Origin: JAUIAI01 sp045106815
GTDB lineage: Bacteria > Pseudomonadota > Gammaproteobacteria > Burkholderiales > Burkholderiaceae_E
DNA length: 64,000 bases
Direction of reading: 5' to 3'
Assembly (NCBI GenBank): GCA_045106815.1
Contig: JBGCFG010000005.1
Coordinates: forward strand, 31,849 to 95,848
The position numbers and the translations under genes were made by a program. The notes beneath the pieces are model-generated. The model saw nothing but the letters and a program-made list of their open reading frames with translations. It was not told where the DNA came from and made no database searches. This document shows positions 7,169 through 16,288 of this stretch, one piece after another (position 1 is the stretch's first letter; the number at the start of each line of letters is the position of its first letter).

Positions 7169-10100
7169 CTAGCCAAGTGAACTCATAAGAGCACGACGCA
7201 ATTCGGCTTCTTCAAGATCAGCACGCTCGGCATAGTCGGCCAATTGGTCTTCACCAATCCGGCCGACATTAAAGTAGTCTGCCTGCTCATGCGAGAAGTA
7301 AAAGCCAGACACGCTCGCACCCGGATTCATCGCAAACGATTCGGTCAACTCCATACCAATCTTGTCGCATGCGAGCACGTCGAACATCGCCCGCTTGACC
7401 GTATGCTCGGGGCATGCCGGGTAGCCAGGGGCTGGTCGAATACCGCGGTACTTCTCGGCAATCAACTCGGCGTTGTCGAGTTGCTCATCTGGTTGATAGC
7501 CCCACAAATCAGTCCGCACACGCTGATGCAGGCATTCGGCAAAGGCCTCGGCCAGGCGATCAGCAATTGCTTTGAGCATGATGCTTGAGTAGTCGTCGAG
7601 CAGTTTTTCAAACTCGGCTTCTTTCTCGCTTGCGCCAATACCTGAGGTCACCGCAAACATCCCGATGTAATCCTTGATGCCGCTTGGCTTGCCATCAAGC
7701 TCTTTGGGCGCAATAAAGTCGGACAAACACTTGTTGTTAACACCCGGTTTCTTTGCCGTTTGCTGGCGGACACCGCGCCAAACAAAGGCGACCTCTTCGC
7801 GAGAGTCATCTGTGTAGATCTCAATGTCGTCATCATTGATGCTGTTCGCGGGCAAAAAGCCGACCACGGCATTGGCCTGCAACCAGCGCCCGTTAATCGC
7901 ACGCTCAAGCATGGCTTTGCCATCCGAAAACACGCGGCGGGCGGATTCTCCCACCACGTCGTCTTCCAAAATCTTGGGGAACGGGCCGTGCAGATCCCAG
8001 GTTTGGAAAAATGGTTGCCAGTCGATATAGCGTGCAATCTCGGCCAAGTCGTAGTTGCGGAACTCCCGTCGGCCTAGGAACTTTGGTTTGACAGGTGATG
8101 GCGCCTTCCCAGCGGCCACAGCTGACCAATCGAAATCAGGTTTGTTCTCGCGAGCCTGCTCAATCGTGACGAGCTTCGGCCCTTTCTTGGCAGCGTGTTG
8201 AGTACGAACCTTCTCGTATTCGTCAACAATGCCCTGCAAATAGGCTGGCCGGCTTTCTGGTGAAATCAACTGCTGAGCCACCGGCACAGAGCGGGACGCA
8301 TCGGTGACGTGAATCACTGGGCCGGAATAGTGCGGTGCAATCTTGACGGCAGTATGGACCCGCGAGGTAGTCGCACCGCCAATCAGAAGCGGCATGTGAC
8401 GAGTGCGAATAGACTCGTCTCGCTCCATCTCGCTCGCGACATAAGCCATCTCTTCAAGTGACGGCGTAATCAGGCCAGACAAACCGATGATGTCGCAGCC
8501 TTCCTCCTTGGCGGTTTTCAGAATCTCCGCGCAAGGCACCATGACGCCCATGTTCACAACATCAAAGTTATTGCACTGAAGCACCACGCTCACAATGTTC
8601 TTGCCAATATCGTGAACATCGCCTTTAACGGTTGCCATCAGGATCTTGCCCTTGCTGGACACATCACCGCCAGCCGCTTTGATCTCTTCTTTCTCGGCTT
8701 CAATGTAGGGAATCAGGTGAGCAACCGCCTGCTTCATCACACGCGCACTCTTCACCACCTGCGGCAGGAACATCTTGCCCTCGCCAAACAAGTCGCCCAC
8801 CACGTTCATGCCGTCCATCAAGGGGCCTTCGATGACCTCAATTGGTCGGCCACTACGCGCAGAAATCTCCTGCCAAGCTTCTTCGGTGTCATCGACGATG
8901 AACTTGGTAATGCCATGAATCAGCGAATGCGTCAGACGCTCTTGCACAGTCTTGGGCTCGTCCGGTGTGCCACGCCAATCGAGGTTTTCTTCCCGCTTGG
9001 TGCCGCCGCCCGTAAGCGTGCCTGCAAACTCAATCATGCGCTCCGTGGCGGTCTTTTCGCGCTCGGGCGAATCGGCCGGCAGATCTGCTGGAAAGGTTGG
9101 CCCGCGATTAAGGATGATGTCTTCAACCATCGTGCGCAAGGTCGGCTCGATCTGGTCGTAGACGCCGATCATCCCCGCGTTCACGATGCCCATCGTCAAG
9201 CCATTCTTGATGGCGTGATAGAGAAACACCGTATGGATGGCTTCGCGTGCCGGCTCATTGCCGCGAAAGCTGAAACTCACATTTGACACGCCGCCTGACA
9301 GCTTGGCGTGCGGTAGATTGTCGCGAATCCACTTACACGACTGAATAAAGTCAACCGCGTAGTTGTCGTGTTCCTCGATACCAGTGGCAATCGCAAAGAT
9401 GTTGGGATCGAAGATAATGTCTTCCGCCGGGAAGCCAACTTTCTCCACGAGCAGCTTGTAAGCGCGCTCACAAATTTCAATTTTGCGCGCAAACGTGTCG
9501 GCCTGACCTTGCTCATCAAAGGCCATCACAATCGCAGCGGCACCATAGCGGCGGCACAGCGTTGCCTGCTCGATGAAGGCTTCCTCGCCTTCTTTCATGG
9601 AGATCGAGTTCACAACCGCCTTGCCCTGCACACACTTCAGGCCCGCCTCAATGACTTCCCATTTTGAACTGTCAATCATGATGGGCACACGCGATATATC
9701 CGGCTCTGAACCAATCAAGTTCAAAAACCGGGACATGGCCGCTTTCGAATCAAGCATGGCCTCATCCATGTTGATATCGATGATCTGCGCGCCGTTTTCA
9801 ACTTGCTGGCGAGCGACAGCCAGAGCCTCATCAAACTGCTCGTTCAGGATAAGCCGGGCAAATGCGCGCGAGCCTGTGACATTGGTACGCTCACCCACGT
9901 TGACGAACAGCGAGTCAGCTTCAACATTGAAAGCTTCCAAACCACTCAGGCGCAAAACGCCTTCTTTGGTCGTGGGGATCTGCCGTGGCGGGTGCTGGCT
10001 AACCGCCTTGGCGATGGCAGCAATATGCTCTGGCGTCGTGCCACAACAACCGCCGGCCACATTGACGAAACCGGCTTTGGCAAACTCGTCGAGCAGGTTA

Positions 10101-11038
10101 CCCGTAATGTCGGGCGTTTCATCAAACCCGGTTTCTGACATCGGATTCGGCAGACCAGCATTGGGATAGACACACACGAAGGTATCGCAAAGCTTCGACA
10201 GCTCTTCGATATATGGGCGCATAAGCGCGGCACCCAGTGCGCAGTTCAGGCCAATGGTCAACGGCCTGGCATGTCGCACCGAATTCCAGAACGCTTCAAC
10301 CGTCTGGCCAGACAAAATGCGCCCAGAGGCGTCGGTGACCGTGCCTGAAATCATGAGCGGCAGACGCTCGTAACCCTGCGCTTCACGCTCGGTCTGCAAC
10401 TCATCCAGTGCAAACAAGGCAGCCTTTGCGTTGAGGGTGTCGAACACGGTCTCGACCAGGAACACGTCAATGCCCCCTTCAAGCAAACCTTTGGCCTGTT
10501 CGTAGTAGGCCGCACGCAACTCATCAAAGGTGACGTTGCGCGCGCCTGGATCATTCACGTCGGGCGAAATCGAAGCGGTTTTGGGTTGCGGCCCCAGGGC
10601 GCCCGCTACAAAGCGCGGCCGCTCTTGTGTTGAATACTTATCGCAGGCCGCACGCGCAAGTCGCGCAGACGCTGCATTCATCTCGTAAGCCAGCTCGGGC
10701 ATGTCGTAGTCAGCCTGAGCGATTGACGTGGCCCCGAATGTGTTGGTCTCAATCAGGTCTGCACCAGCGGCAAGGTATTGCTCGTGAATCTGTTGAATCA
10801 CATCAGGCCGCGTCAGAGACAACAGCTCGTTATTACCTTTGACATCCTGGCCGTGGCTGGCAAAGCGCTCGCCGCGATAGTCTGATTCGGCAAGCTTGTA
10901 GCGCTGAATCATGGTGCCCATGGCCCCGTCCAGCACGAGAATGTGATCTTTTAGTAGCGCAGTGAGTCGCTGTTCGGTTGTTTCAACGGCTGCAGTGGCA
11001 TCGTTTTGGGCGGGTGAGGATGTGTTTTTTGCGTTCAT
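7169..11038 (-). CDS. metH: Cobalamin-dependent methionine synthase
   Basis: 1289 residues, full length for MetH. It transfers a methyl group from 5-methyl-tetrahydrofolate to homocysteine through methylcobalamin. All four modules are present in order: the homocysteine domain with zinc ligands C266, C331 and C332 (GGCCGT); the pterin domain (about 375-640); the B12 cap and Rossmann domain with the cobalt-ligating H809 in DVHDIGKN and the SGLITPSLEEM segment; and the AdoMet reactivation domain, with RPAPGYPACPEH near residue 1190. Unlike many relatives, it is a single gene and not split. No cobalamin or SAH riboswitch was recognised in the 129 bp upstream. Confidence 0.97.
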   Translation of the reverse strand: MNAKNTSSPAQNDATAAVETTEQRLTALLKDHILVLDGAMGTMIQRYKLAESDYRGERFASHGQDVKGNNELLSLTRPDVIQQIHEQYLAAGADLIETNTFGATSIAQADYDMPELAYEMNAASARLARAACDKYSTQERPRFVAGALGPQPKTASISPDVNDPGARNVTFDELRAAYYEQAKGLLEGGIDVFLVETVFDTLNAKAALFALDELQTEREAQGYERLPLMISGTVTDASGRILSGQTVEAFWNSVRHARPLTIGLNCALGAALMRPYIEELSKLCDTFVCVYPNAGLPNPMSETGFDETPDITGNLLDEFAKAGFVNVAGGCCGTTPEHIAAIAKAVSQHPPRQIPTTKEGVLRLSGLEAFNVEADSLFVNVGERTNVTGSRAFARLILNEQFDEALAVARQQVENGAQIIDINMDEAMLDSKAAMSRFLNLIGSEPDISRVPIMIDSSKWEVIEAGLKCVQGKAVVNSISMKEGEEAFIEQATLCRRYGAAAIVMAFDEQGQADTFARKIEICERAYKLLVEKVGFPAEDIIFDPNIFAIATGIEEHDNYAVDFIQSCKWIRDNLPHAKLSGGVSNVSFSFRGNEPAREAIHTVFLYHAIKNGLTMGIVNAGMIGVYDQIEPTLRTMVEDIILNRGPTFPADLPADSPEREKTATERMIEFAGTLTGGGTKREENLDWRGTPDEPKTVQERLTHSLIHGITKFIVDDTEEAWQEISARSGRPIEVIEGPLMDGMNVVGDLFGEGKMFLPQVVKSARVMKQAVAHLIPYIEAEKEEIKAAGGDVSSKGKILMATVKGDVHDIGKNIVSVVLQCNNFDVVNMGVMVPCAEILKTAKEEGCDIIGLSGLITPSLEEMAYVASEMERDESIRTRHMPLLIGGATTSRVHTAVKIAPHYSGPVIHVTDASRSVPVAQQLISPESRPAYLQGIVDEYEKVRTQHAAKKGPKLVTIEQARENKPDFDWSAVAAGKAPSPVKPKFLGRREFRNYDLAEIARYIDWQPFFQTWDLHGPFPKILEDDVVGESARRVFSDGKAMLERAINGRWLQANAVVGFLPANSINDDDIEIYTDDSREEVAFVWRGVRQQTAKKPGVNNKCLSDFIAPKELDGKPSGIKDYIGMFAVTSGIGASEKEAEFEKLLDDYSSIMLKAIADRLAEAFAECLHQRVRTDLWGYQPDEQLDNAELIAEKYRGIRPAPGYPACPEHTVKRAMFDVLACDKIGMELTESFAMNPGASVSGFYFSHEQADYFNVGRIGEDQLADYAERADLEEAELRRALMSSLG

Positions 11039-11167
11039 GCCTTATGTTACCGGGCGGGCGGCACTTGAAGCGCCGAAAACCGTCGCTTTAGGTGTTTATC
11101 CGGCTAAGTCCAAGCGCCCGCATAATCAGGAACAAGCTCGACACTCAATTTAACCTCAGGAGACATC

Positions 11168-11875
11168 ATGGCTGCCGGATCAGACCTGGTAATCGAAGCC
11201 CCTCAACCTACTGTGCTGCCAGTCGCTGGCAAGGGCGGCGGATTTCCCGTACGGCGGGTGTATTGCGTGGGTCGTAACTACGTCGAACATGCGAAAGAAA
11301 TGGGCTTTACCGGACGCGAGCCGCCATTTTTCTTTATGAAACCCGCTGATGCGATGCTTTACGTCGCCCCGGGTGCAACCGGTGAGATGCCCTACCCACC
11401 CGGCACAAGCAATTTGCATCATGAGATGGAGTTGATCGTCGCGATTGGCACGGCAGCCCAGAATGTGAAGGCCGCCAATGCCCGCGAGCATATTTACGGC
11501 TATGCGGTCGGACTGGACATGACCCGGCGAGACCTGCAGGGCGAGGCAAAGAAAACCGGGCGTCCATGGGAAATTGGCAAGGCCTTTGACCATTCAGGGC
11601 CAATCAGTCAGATCATCCCGGCTGCTGATGTTGGCGATATCGACAATGCCACCCTGACGCTCGAGGTCAACGGGGAGACACGCCAGTCGGCAAGCATTGC
11701 CGAATTGATCTGGAACATCGACGAAATCATTGAGCACCTGACCACTTTTTGGAAGCTCATGCCAGGTGACTTGATCTTTACCGGTACGCCTGCTGGTGTT
11801 GCCGCTGTTGAAAAAGGTGACACGCTCAAAGGCGGTGTGACGGGTGTCACCGACATCACGGTCAAACTTGTCTGA
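11168..11875 (+). CDS. Fumarylacetoacetate hydrolase family protein
   Basis: 235 residues with the FAH fold signatures GRNYVEHAKEMG, FFFMKP, the metal-binding HHEMELIVAIG segment and the C-terminal FTGTPAGVAAVEKGD. Members cleave or decarboxylate beta-diketo acids; the short form and 'EPPFFFMKPADAM' are like fumarylpyruvate hydrolases and acylpyruvases. The exact substrate is not determined. The ribosome site AGGAG precedes the ATG. The next gene starts 1 bp after this stop codon, so the two are an operon. Confidence 0.82.
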   Translation: MAAGSDLVIEAPQPTVLPVAGKGGGFPVRRVYCVGRNYVEHAKEMGFTGREPPFFFMKPADAMLYVAPGATGEMPYPPGTSNLHHEMELIVAIGTAAQNVKAANAREHIYGYAVGLDMTRRDLQGEAKKTGRPWEIGKAFDHSGPISQIIPAADVGDIDNATLTLEVNGETRQSASIAELIWNIDEIIEHLTTFWKLMPGDLIFTGTPAGVAAVEKGDTLKGGVTGVTDITVKLV

Positions 11876-11876
11876 T

Positions 11877-12974
11877 ATGAAAGAGCACCTTGTTGGCACC
11901 GATGCGCTTCATGCCTGGACTATCGAGATCTGGGAGAAAGCCGGCTCATCGTCTGAAGAGGCCAGACTAACCGCTGACCACCTGGTTGGCGCGAACCTGG
12001 CTGGTCATGACTCGCACGGCGTGGGTATGGTGCCGCGCTACGTTAAGTCATGGCGCGGACAATCCCTGCAGTTGAACCGTCAGATTGAAATTGCCGTCGA
12101 CACCGGGGCGATGGTGGTTGCCGATGGCGGCATGGGTATGGGCCAGTCCGTTGCCTACCAGGCAATGAGCGTTGGCATTGAACGCGCAAAGGAGCACGGG
12201 GTCGCCTTATTGGGGCTGAAGCATTCACACCACCTTGGCCGGGTTGGACACTGGGCCGAGATGGCGGTCGAGCAAGGCCTGGTCTCGATTCACTTCACGA
12301 ATGCGTTGAATGATGCGCCCATGGTCGCACCCCATGGTGGTTCGCAACCCCGTTTTCTGACGAATCCGTTCACGGTGGGAATTCCCCGTGCCGATGCTGA
12401 GCCGGTGATTCTGGATTTCGCCACGAGCGCGATTGCCCATGGCAAAGCGCGGGTGGCAATGAACAAAGGCGTGCCCGTGCCGGTCGGTTCAACCATTGAT
12501 GCCGATGGCCAGCCAACAACCGATGCGCGGGTGCTGTTTCACGAGCCACTCGGTGCCATCAAAACCTTTGGAGCGCACAAGGGCCACGCACTGGCCATGG
12601 TGGTGGAGATGCTTGGCGCCGCGATGGTTGGGGGCAAGACCACTCACCCCGCGAATTATCCCAAGGGCATGGGCATCATGAATAACATGATGACCATTGT
12701 TTTTGATCCAGCCAGGCTCGAAACCGACGCCGCATTTCAAAGCGAAACGAAGAGCTTCGTTGATTGGGTTCAGTCTACCCGGCTCGATAGCGTGGGCGAA
12801 GAGTTGGGCGGCGTGCTGCTTCCCGGCGATCCGGAACGCCGTATGCGAATTGCTCGTGCAAAACAGATACCGATCGACGAAGGCACGATGGGCGAACTGG
12901 TTCAGGCAGCAGAAACGGTCTCTGAAGCTCGCGGTAAGGAAGTGACAGACCCGACGACTCTGATTGTCGGTTAG
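11877..12974 (+). CDS. Malate/lactate/ureidoglycolate dehydrogenase family (Ldh2-type) oxidoreductase
   Basis: 365 residues, NAD(P)-dependent 2-hydroxyacid dehydrogenase of the LDH2/MDH2 fold. Visible family features are LVGANLAGHDSHG, KHSHHLGRVGHW (catalytic His region), FLTNPFTVGIPR and the GAHKGHALAMVVEML helix. The ATG at 11877 immediately follows the FAH-family stop, so the pair is translationally linked. An oxidation of a hydroxyacid feeding the neighbouring hydrolase is a reasonable inference, not shown. Confidence 0.85.
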   Translation: MKEHLVGTDALHAWTIEIWEKAGSSSEEARLTADHLVGANLAGHDSHGVGMVPRYVKSWRGQSLQLNRQIEIAVDTGAMVVADGGMGMGQSVAYQAMSVGIERAKEHGVALLGLKHSHHLGRVGHWAEMAVEQGLVSIHFTNALNDAPMVAPHGGSQPRFLTNPFTVGIPRADAEPVILDFATSAIAHGKARVAMNKGVPVPVGSTIDADGQPTTDARVLFHEPLGAIKTFGAHKGHALAMVVEMLGAAMVGGKTTHPANYPKGMGIMNNMMTIVFDPARLETDAAFQSETKSFVDWVQSTRLDSVGEELGGVLLPGDPERRMRIARAKQIPIDEGTMGELVQAAETVSEARGKEVTDPTTLIVG

Positions 12975-13059
12975 TGACCTTCTGGCTTGTATCGCTTGTC
13001 TATGAACAGCCGAATGCACTAGATTAGAGATGCTGGCAAGATCAAATTGAGAGAAACCC

Positions 13060-13791
13060 ATGCCCGTCCCACCGATTCTTAAAACAGCCTTGCAAGGCGC
13101 ACTAACCGCCATCGTGGTGGGTTTGCTGGCAGTCGGCGTGACCCAGGCTGCTCTGCCAGAATCACCGAGCGAGATTGACTGGCAGCAACTGGTGCCGGCA
13201 CAAAGTCCGGCGCTGATAAAAGACATTGAAACGCTGCAACAAGCGCTCGACGATCTTGATGAGGAGCGCCAGGAACTCTACTTTCAGATTGATGACCAGA
13301 TGGCTCTCAAGCGGCGGATTGAACGCGGTTTCATTGATGAAACGCTTCTGAACGATGCCTCGCGCAAGCAACTCAATAAAGACTTAAAGAGCGAGCAGCC
13401 AGAACTGTTCACCTTGTGGGAGCGCGTAAACAAAACCCGGCAGCGCCACAAGAAGGAATCCGCGAGAGTCAATGAGTCTCTGGATGGCAAGACTGTGCGG
13501 ATGCCGGGCTACGTGCTGCCCCTGGAATCTGAAGGCACAGCCGTGCGGGAATTTCTCCTGGTGCCTTTCGTTGGCGCTTGTATTCACGTGCCGCCACCGC
13601 CACCCAACCAAATGGTGTTTGTTGAATCAGCCCAACCTTACGAAAGCGATGCCTTGTTTGAGCCCGTGTGGGTTGAGGGCGTTTTAACAGTTTCTGCAGG
13701 CACCCATTCCTTGTCGTTGGTAGATGGCGAATCTGATGTCAACACCGGTTACTCGATGAAGGCCATCAAGATCATCAAGCATCAGCAGTGA
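13060..13791 (+). CDS. DUF3299 periplasmic/membrane-anchored protein
   Basis: 243 residues with an N-terminal signal or anchor segment (about residues 8-30), a coiled-coil-like middle rich in Glu, Asp, Arg and Gln, then the DUF3299 core: VRMPGYVLPLE, EFLLVPFVGACIHVPPPPPNQ and a beta-rich tail. The family usually sits with a MacB/LolCDE-like ABC transporter, as here. A 4-bp GTGA overlap leads into the ATPase gene. It is probably a periplasmic accessory of that exporter; the cargo is unknown. Confidence 0.82.
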   Translation: MPVPPILKTALQGALTAIVVGLLAVGVTQAALPESPSEIDWQQLVPAQSPALIKDIETLQQALDDLDEERQELYFQIDDQMALKRRIERGFIDETLLNDASRKQLNKDLKSEQPELFTLWERVNKTRQRHKKESARVNESLDGKTVRMPGYVLPLESEGTAVREFLLVPFVGACIHVPPPPPNQMVFVESAQPYESDALFEPVWVEGVLTVSAGTHSLSLVDGESDVNTGYSMKAIKIIKHQQ

Positions 13792-14501
13792 CTTCAAAAG
13801 ATGCGCCCTTGTTGAGCCTTAATGAGGTGCGGTTTGGCTGGAAGGCCGGCGATCCTGACCTGATTCGCCTTGATCACTTTACGCTCGCAGCGGGCGAGAA
13901 AGTTTTTGTCAGCGGTCCTAGTGGCTGCGGCAAGAGCACTCTACTCAGCCTGATCGGTGGTGTCGCGCAGCCTCGGAGCGGTTCGGTTGAAGTGCTCGGA
14001 GAGAACATCACCACCATGAGCACGGCGCAAAGGGATCGATTCAGAGCCGACCACCTGGGCATCATCTTTCAATTGTTTAACCTGGTGCCCTACCTGACGA
14101 TTCTTGAAAACGTCCTGTTGCCCTGCCGTTTTTCCCCTCGGCGCCGAAGGTTTGCTATCGCAAATAGTCATAGCCTTGAGCAAGAGGCTGGACGCCTGCT
14201 TGAACATCTGGAACTGGATTTGGCGGAACTTGGTCGCCGGCCGGTTGTTGAACTGAGTATCGGGCAGCAACAACGGGTGGCTGTTGCTCGTGCCCTGATT
14301 GGATCGCCCGATTTGATCATTGCTGATGAACCCACTTCTGCGCTCGATGAAGGCAGCAGCGAACGGTTCATTGAGCTCCTGATTGAGCAAAGCGATGTCA
14401 ATGGCAGCGGCATCATCTTTGTGAGTCATGACCAGCGCGTGGCTGAGCTATTTGAAAGGCAAATACCGTTTGAATCGCTACAAGCGACGGTAAAGACGTG
14501 A
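13788..14501 (+). CDS. ABC transporter ATP-binding protein (LolD/MacB type)
   Basis: 237 residues. Walker A GPSGCGKST, a degenerate but recognisable signature LSIGQQQR (Ile in place of the first Gly), Walker B LIIADEP followed by TSALDE, and the H-loop VSHD. The fold resembles LolD/MacB ATPases of lipid- or protein-handling exporters. The GTG start overlaps the DUF3299 stop and its end overlaps the permease by the same GTGA arrangement, so all three are one operon. Confidence 0.88.
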   Translation: MTSKDAPLLSLNEVRFGWKAGDPDLIRLDHFTLAAGEKVFVSGPSGCGKSTLLSLIGGVAQPRSGSVEVLGENITTMSTAQRDRFRADHLGIIFQLFNLVPYLTILENVLLPCRFSPRRRRFAIANSHSLEQEAGRLLEHLELDLAELGRRPVVELSIGQQQRVAVARALIGSPDLIIADEPTSALDEGSSERFIELLIEQSDVNGSGIIFVSHDQRVAELFERQIPFESLQATVKT

Positions 14502-15760
14502 CGACCATTATTCGCCTTGCGTGGGCCAGCCTGCTTAACCGCCGCGGTGCAGCACTGCTCACCATCATCTCAATTGCCTTGAGCGTTGCGATGCTGCTTG
14601 GCGTTGAAAAACTCCGGCGGGATGCCAAAGCCGGTTTCACGAACACGATCTCCGGCACTGATCTGATTGTCGGGGCTCGCAGCGGCTCAGTTCAGTTGCT
14701 GCTGTATTCCGTTTTCAGAATTGGCAATGCCACCAACAACATCTCCTGGCAAAGCTACCAAAAAATTGCCGCCACCCGGGGAGTAGCGTGGACGGTACCG
14801 ATCTCGCTTGGTGACTCGCATCGCGGCTATCGCGTGATGGGGACTAGTCAAAGCTACTTTGAGCACTATCGCTATGGTCAAAAGCAAAACCTGCAATTTG
14901 CCGACGGCGGGATGTTCGAAGACCCATTCGATGTTGTCATTGGCGCCGAAGTCGCCAATAAGCTTGGTTACAGTCTTGGCCAATCAATCGTGCTGAGCCA
15001 CGGCACCGGAGATTTGCAGCTACAAGAACATGATGACAAACCATTTAACGTCGTAGGCATCCTCTCTCCGACGGGCACCCCCGTCGACCGAACCCTGCAT
15101 GTCAGTTTAGCGGGCATCGAAGCGATCCACGTCGATTGGCAAGACGGTCGCCGTCAAAGCACTGGCCTCCTGGGTAAGCGCCCAGTAGCACCCGAAGACC
15201 TGGTGCCCAAGAACATTACGGCGTTTCTGATTAGTGTTGAAAGGAAAACTCAGATTTTTTCGCTTCAACGCACCATCAACACCATGCGAACAGAGCCCCT
15301 GCTCGCGATCATTCCAGGCGCTGCGCTGCAGGAGTTGTGGGACTTGATGCGAGTGGCCGAGCAAACGCTACAAGTGATTTCCATCTTCATAGTTGCCACC
15401 AGCTTGCTCGGGATGCTCACCGTGATTCTGGCGACGCTGGAAGCGCGGCGTCGCGAGATGGCTGTACTGCGAGCTGTCGGGGCGAGACTCAGTCATTTAG
15501 CCGGATTGTTTGTTGCAGAGGCACTGGTGCTTGCCGTGATGGGGATCGCGGCCGGCTTTGCTGTGCTGGCGATTGCCACTGCCGTCGCCAAACCCATCGT
15601 CTTTAGCCAGTTTGGCATCTTTATGCCGTATGCCAGCCTAAGCACATGGGACTGGAGTTTGCTCGCACTTGTTCTGGGAAGCGCGCTGGTGATTAGTATC
15701 TGGCCTGCCTGGCGCGCCTATAGCTTGTCACTGAGTGACGGTTTGTCTATCAGGATCTAG
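14498..15760 (+). CDS. ABC transporter permease (MacB/FtsX type)
   Basis: 420 residues: an N-terminal membrane segment (about 18-37), a large periplasmic MacB-PCD-like domain, then three C-terminal membrane segments with the FtsX-type ARRREMAVLRAVGA motif. This is the usual four-helix MacB/LolC/E topology and moves lipids or lipoproteins, or drives a periplasmic partner mechanically. The partner here should be the DUF3299 protein. The stop codon TAG lies in a CTAG palindrome that also ends the convergent channel gene. Confidence 0.87.
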   Translation: MTTIIRLAWASLLNRRGAALLTIISIALSVAMLLGVEKLRRDAKAGFTNTISGTDLIVGARSGSVQLLLYSVFRIGNATNNISWQSYQKIAATRGVAWTVPISLGDSHRGYRVMGTSQSYFEHYRYGQKQNLQFADGGMFEDPFDVVIGAEVANKLGYSLGQSIVLSHGTGDLQLQEHDDKPFNVVGILSPTGTPVDRTLHVSLAGIEAIHVDWQDGRRQSTGLLGKRPVAPEDLVPKNITAFLISVERKTQIFSLQRTINTMRTEPLLAIIPGAALQELWDLMRVAEQTLQVISIFIVATSLLGMLTVILATLEARRREMAVLRAVGARLSHLAGLFVAEALVLAVMGIAAGFAVLAIATAVAKPIVFSQFGIFMPYASLSTWDWSLLALVLGSALVISIWPAWRAYSLSLSDGLSIRI

Positions 15761-16203
15761 GCAGCGCCATTCTCTGACTCACTGATGGTCCAGAATCGCT
15801 CCATGGAGATAAAAGTATAAGAAGCTGACCAGCCAATCAAGAGCAAGCCGTTCAAGGTTTCAATACCAGCGAGCAATCTGATTGGCCCTACTGGCAGCAC
15901 ATCTCCGAGACCCAAGGACGTGTAGGTTTCCGCAGAAAAATAGAAACAAGCAATAAGCGAGAACTCGTCAAGGCCAGACAAAGACCCGACCGACGCAAAC
16001 TCAATCAGGGCATACAAGCCAACGGCGTAGACTGCAATCTCCGCCAGATGCGTGATGGTTGCAACGAACATCACCAACAGTAGCTTCGCCCGCGCTTTCA
16101 GTTTTAGCGAAGGCAACGCTTGGTTAAGCAGGCGCAGGACTTCATAATGGATGACTGTTGCCAGCCCGACAAGCACAACGCTCCATGCGACAGTCACCAG
16201 CAT
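15757..16203 (-). CDS. Two-TM potassium-channel-like protein with an altered selectivity filter
   Basis: 148 residues: an N-terminal membrane segment, a second at about 42-70, a pore helix and filter region, then a final helix at about 108-131. The filter position reads T95-S-L-G-L-G-D101 instead of the classical T-V/I-G-Y-G-D, keeping both glycines and the Asp but replacing the Val and Tyr with Leu. Proteobacterial members of this Ion_trans_2-like family share such changes, so selectivity for K+ cannot be assumed. It overlaps the exporter permease stop by 4 bp, tail to tail. Confidence 0.65.
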   Translation of the reverse strand: MLVTVAWSVVLVGLATVIHYEVLRLLNQALPSLKLKARAKLLLVMFVATITHLAEIAVYAVGLYALIEFASVGSLSGLDEFSLIACFYFSAETYTSLGLGDVLPVGPIRLLAGIETLNGLLLIGWSASYTFISMERFWTISESENGAA

Positions 16204-16288
16204 TTGATCCTCTCTTTATTGTTGGCTTTTTCCATTTGCTTCTTTGGGCGTAGCCCGGCTACCCGCATCCACCTTGTTGTTGAATTCA

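Noticed and set aside
8612..9286. A 224-codon plus-strand open frame
   Set aside because: Entirely inside metH in antisense; composition is that of a shadow frame.
11039..11167. Possible SAH or cobalamin riboswitch upstream of metH
   Set aside because: Only a small GGCGC-type hairpin is seen on the minus strand; neither conserved core can be found.
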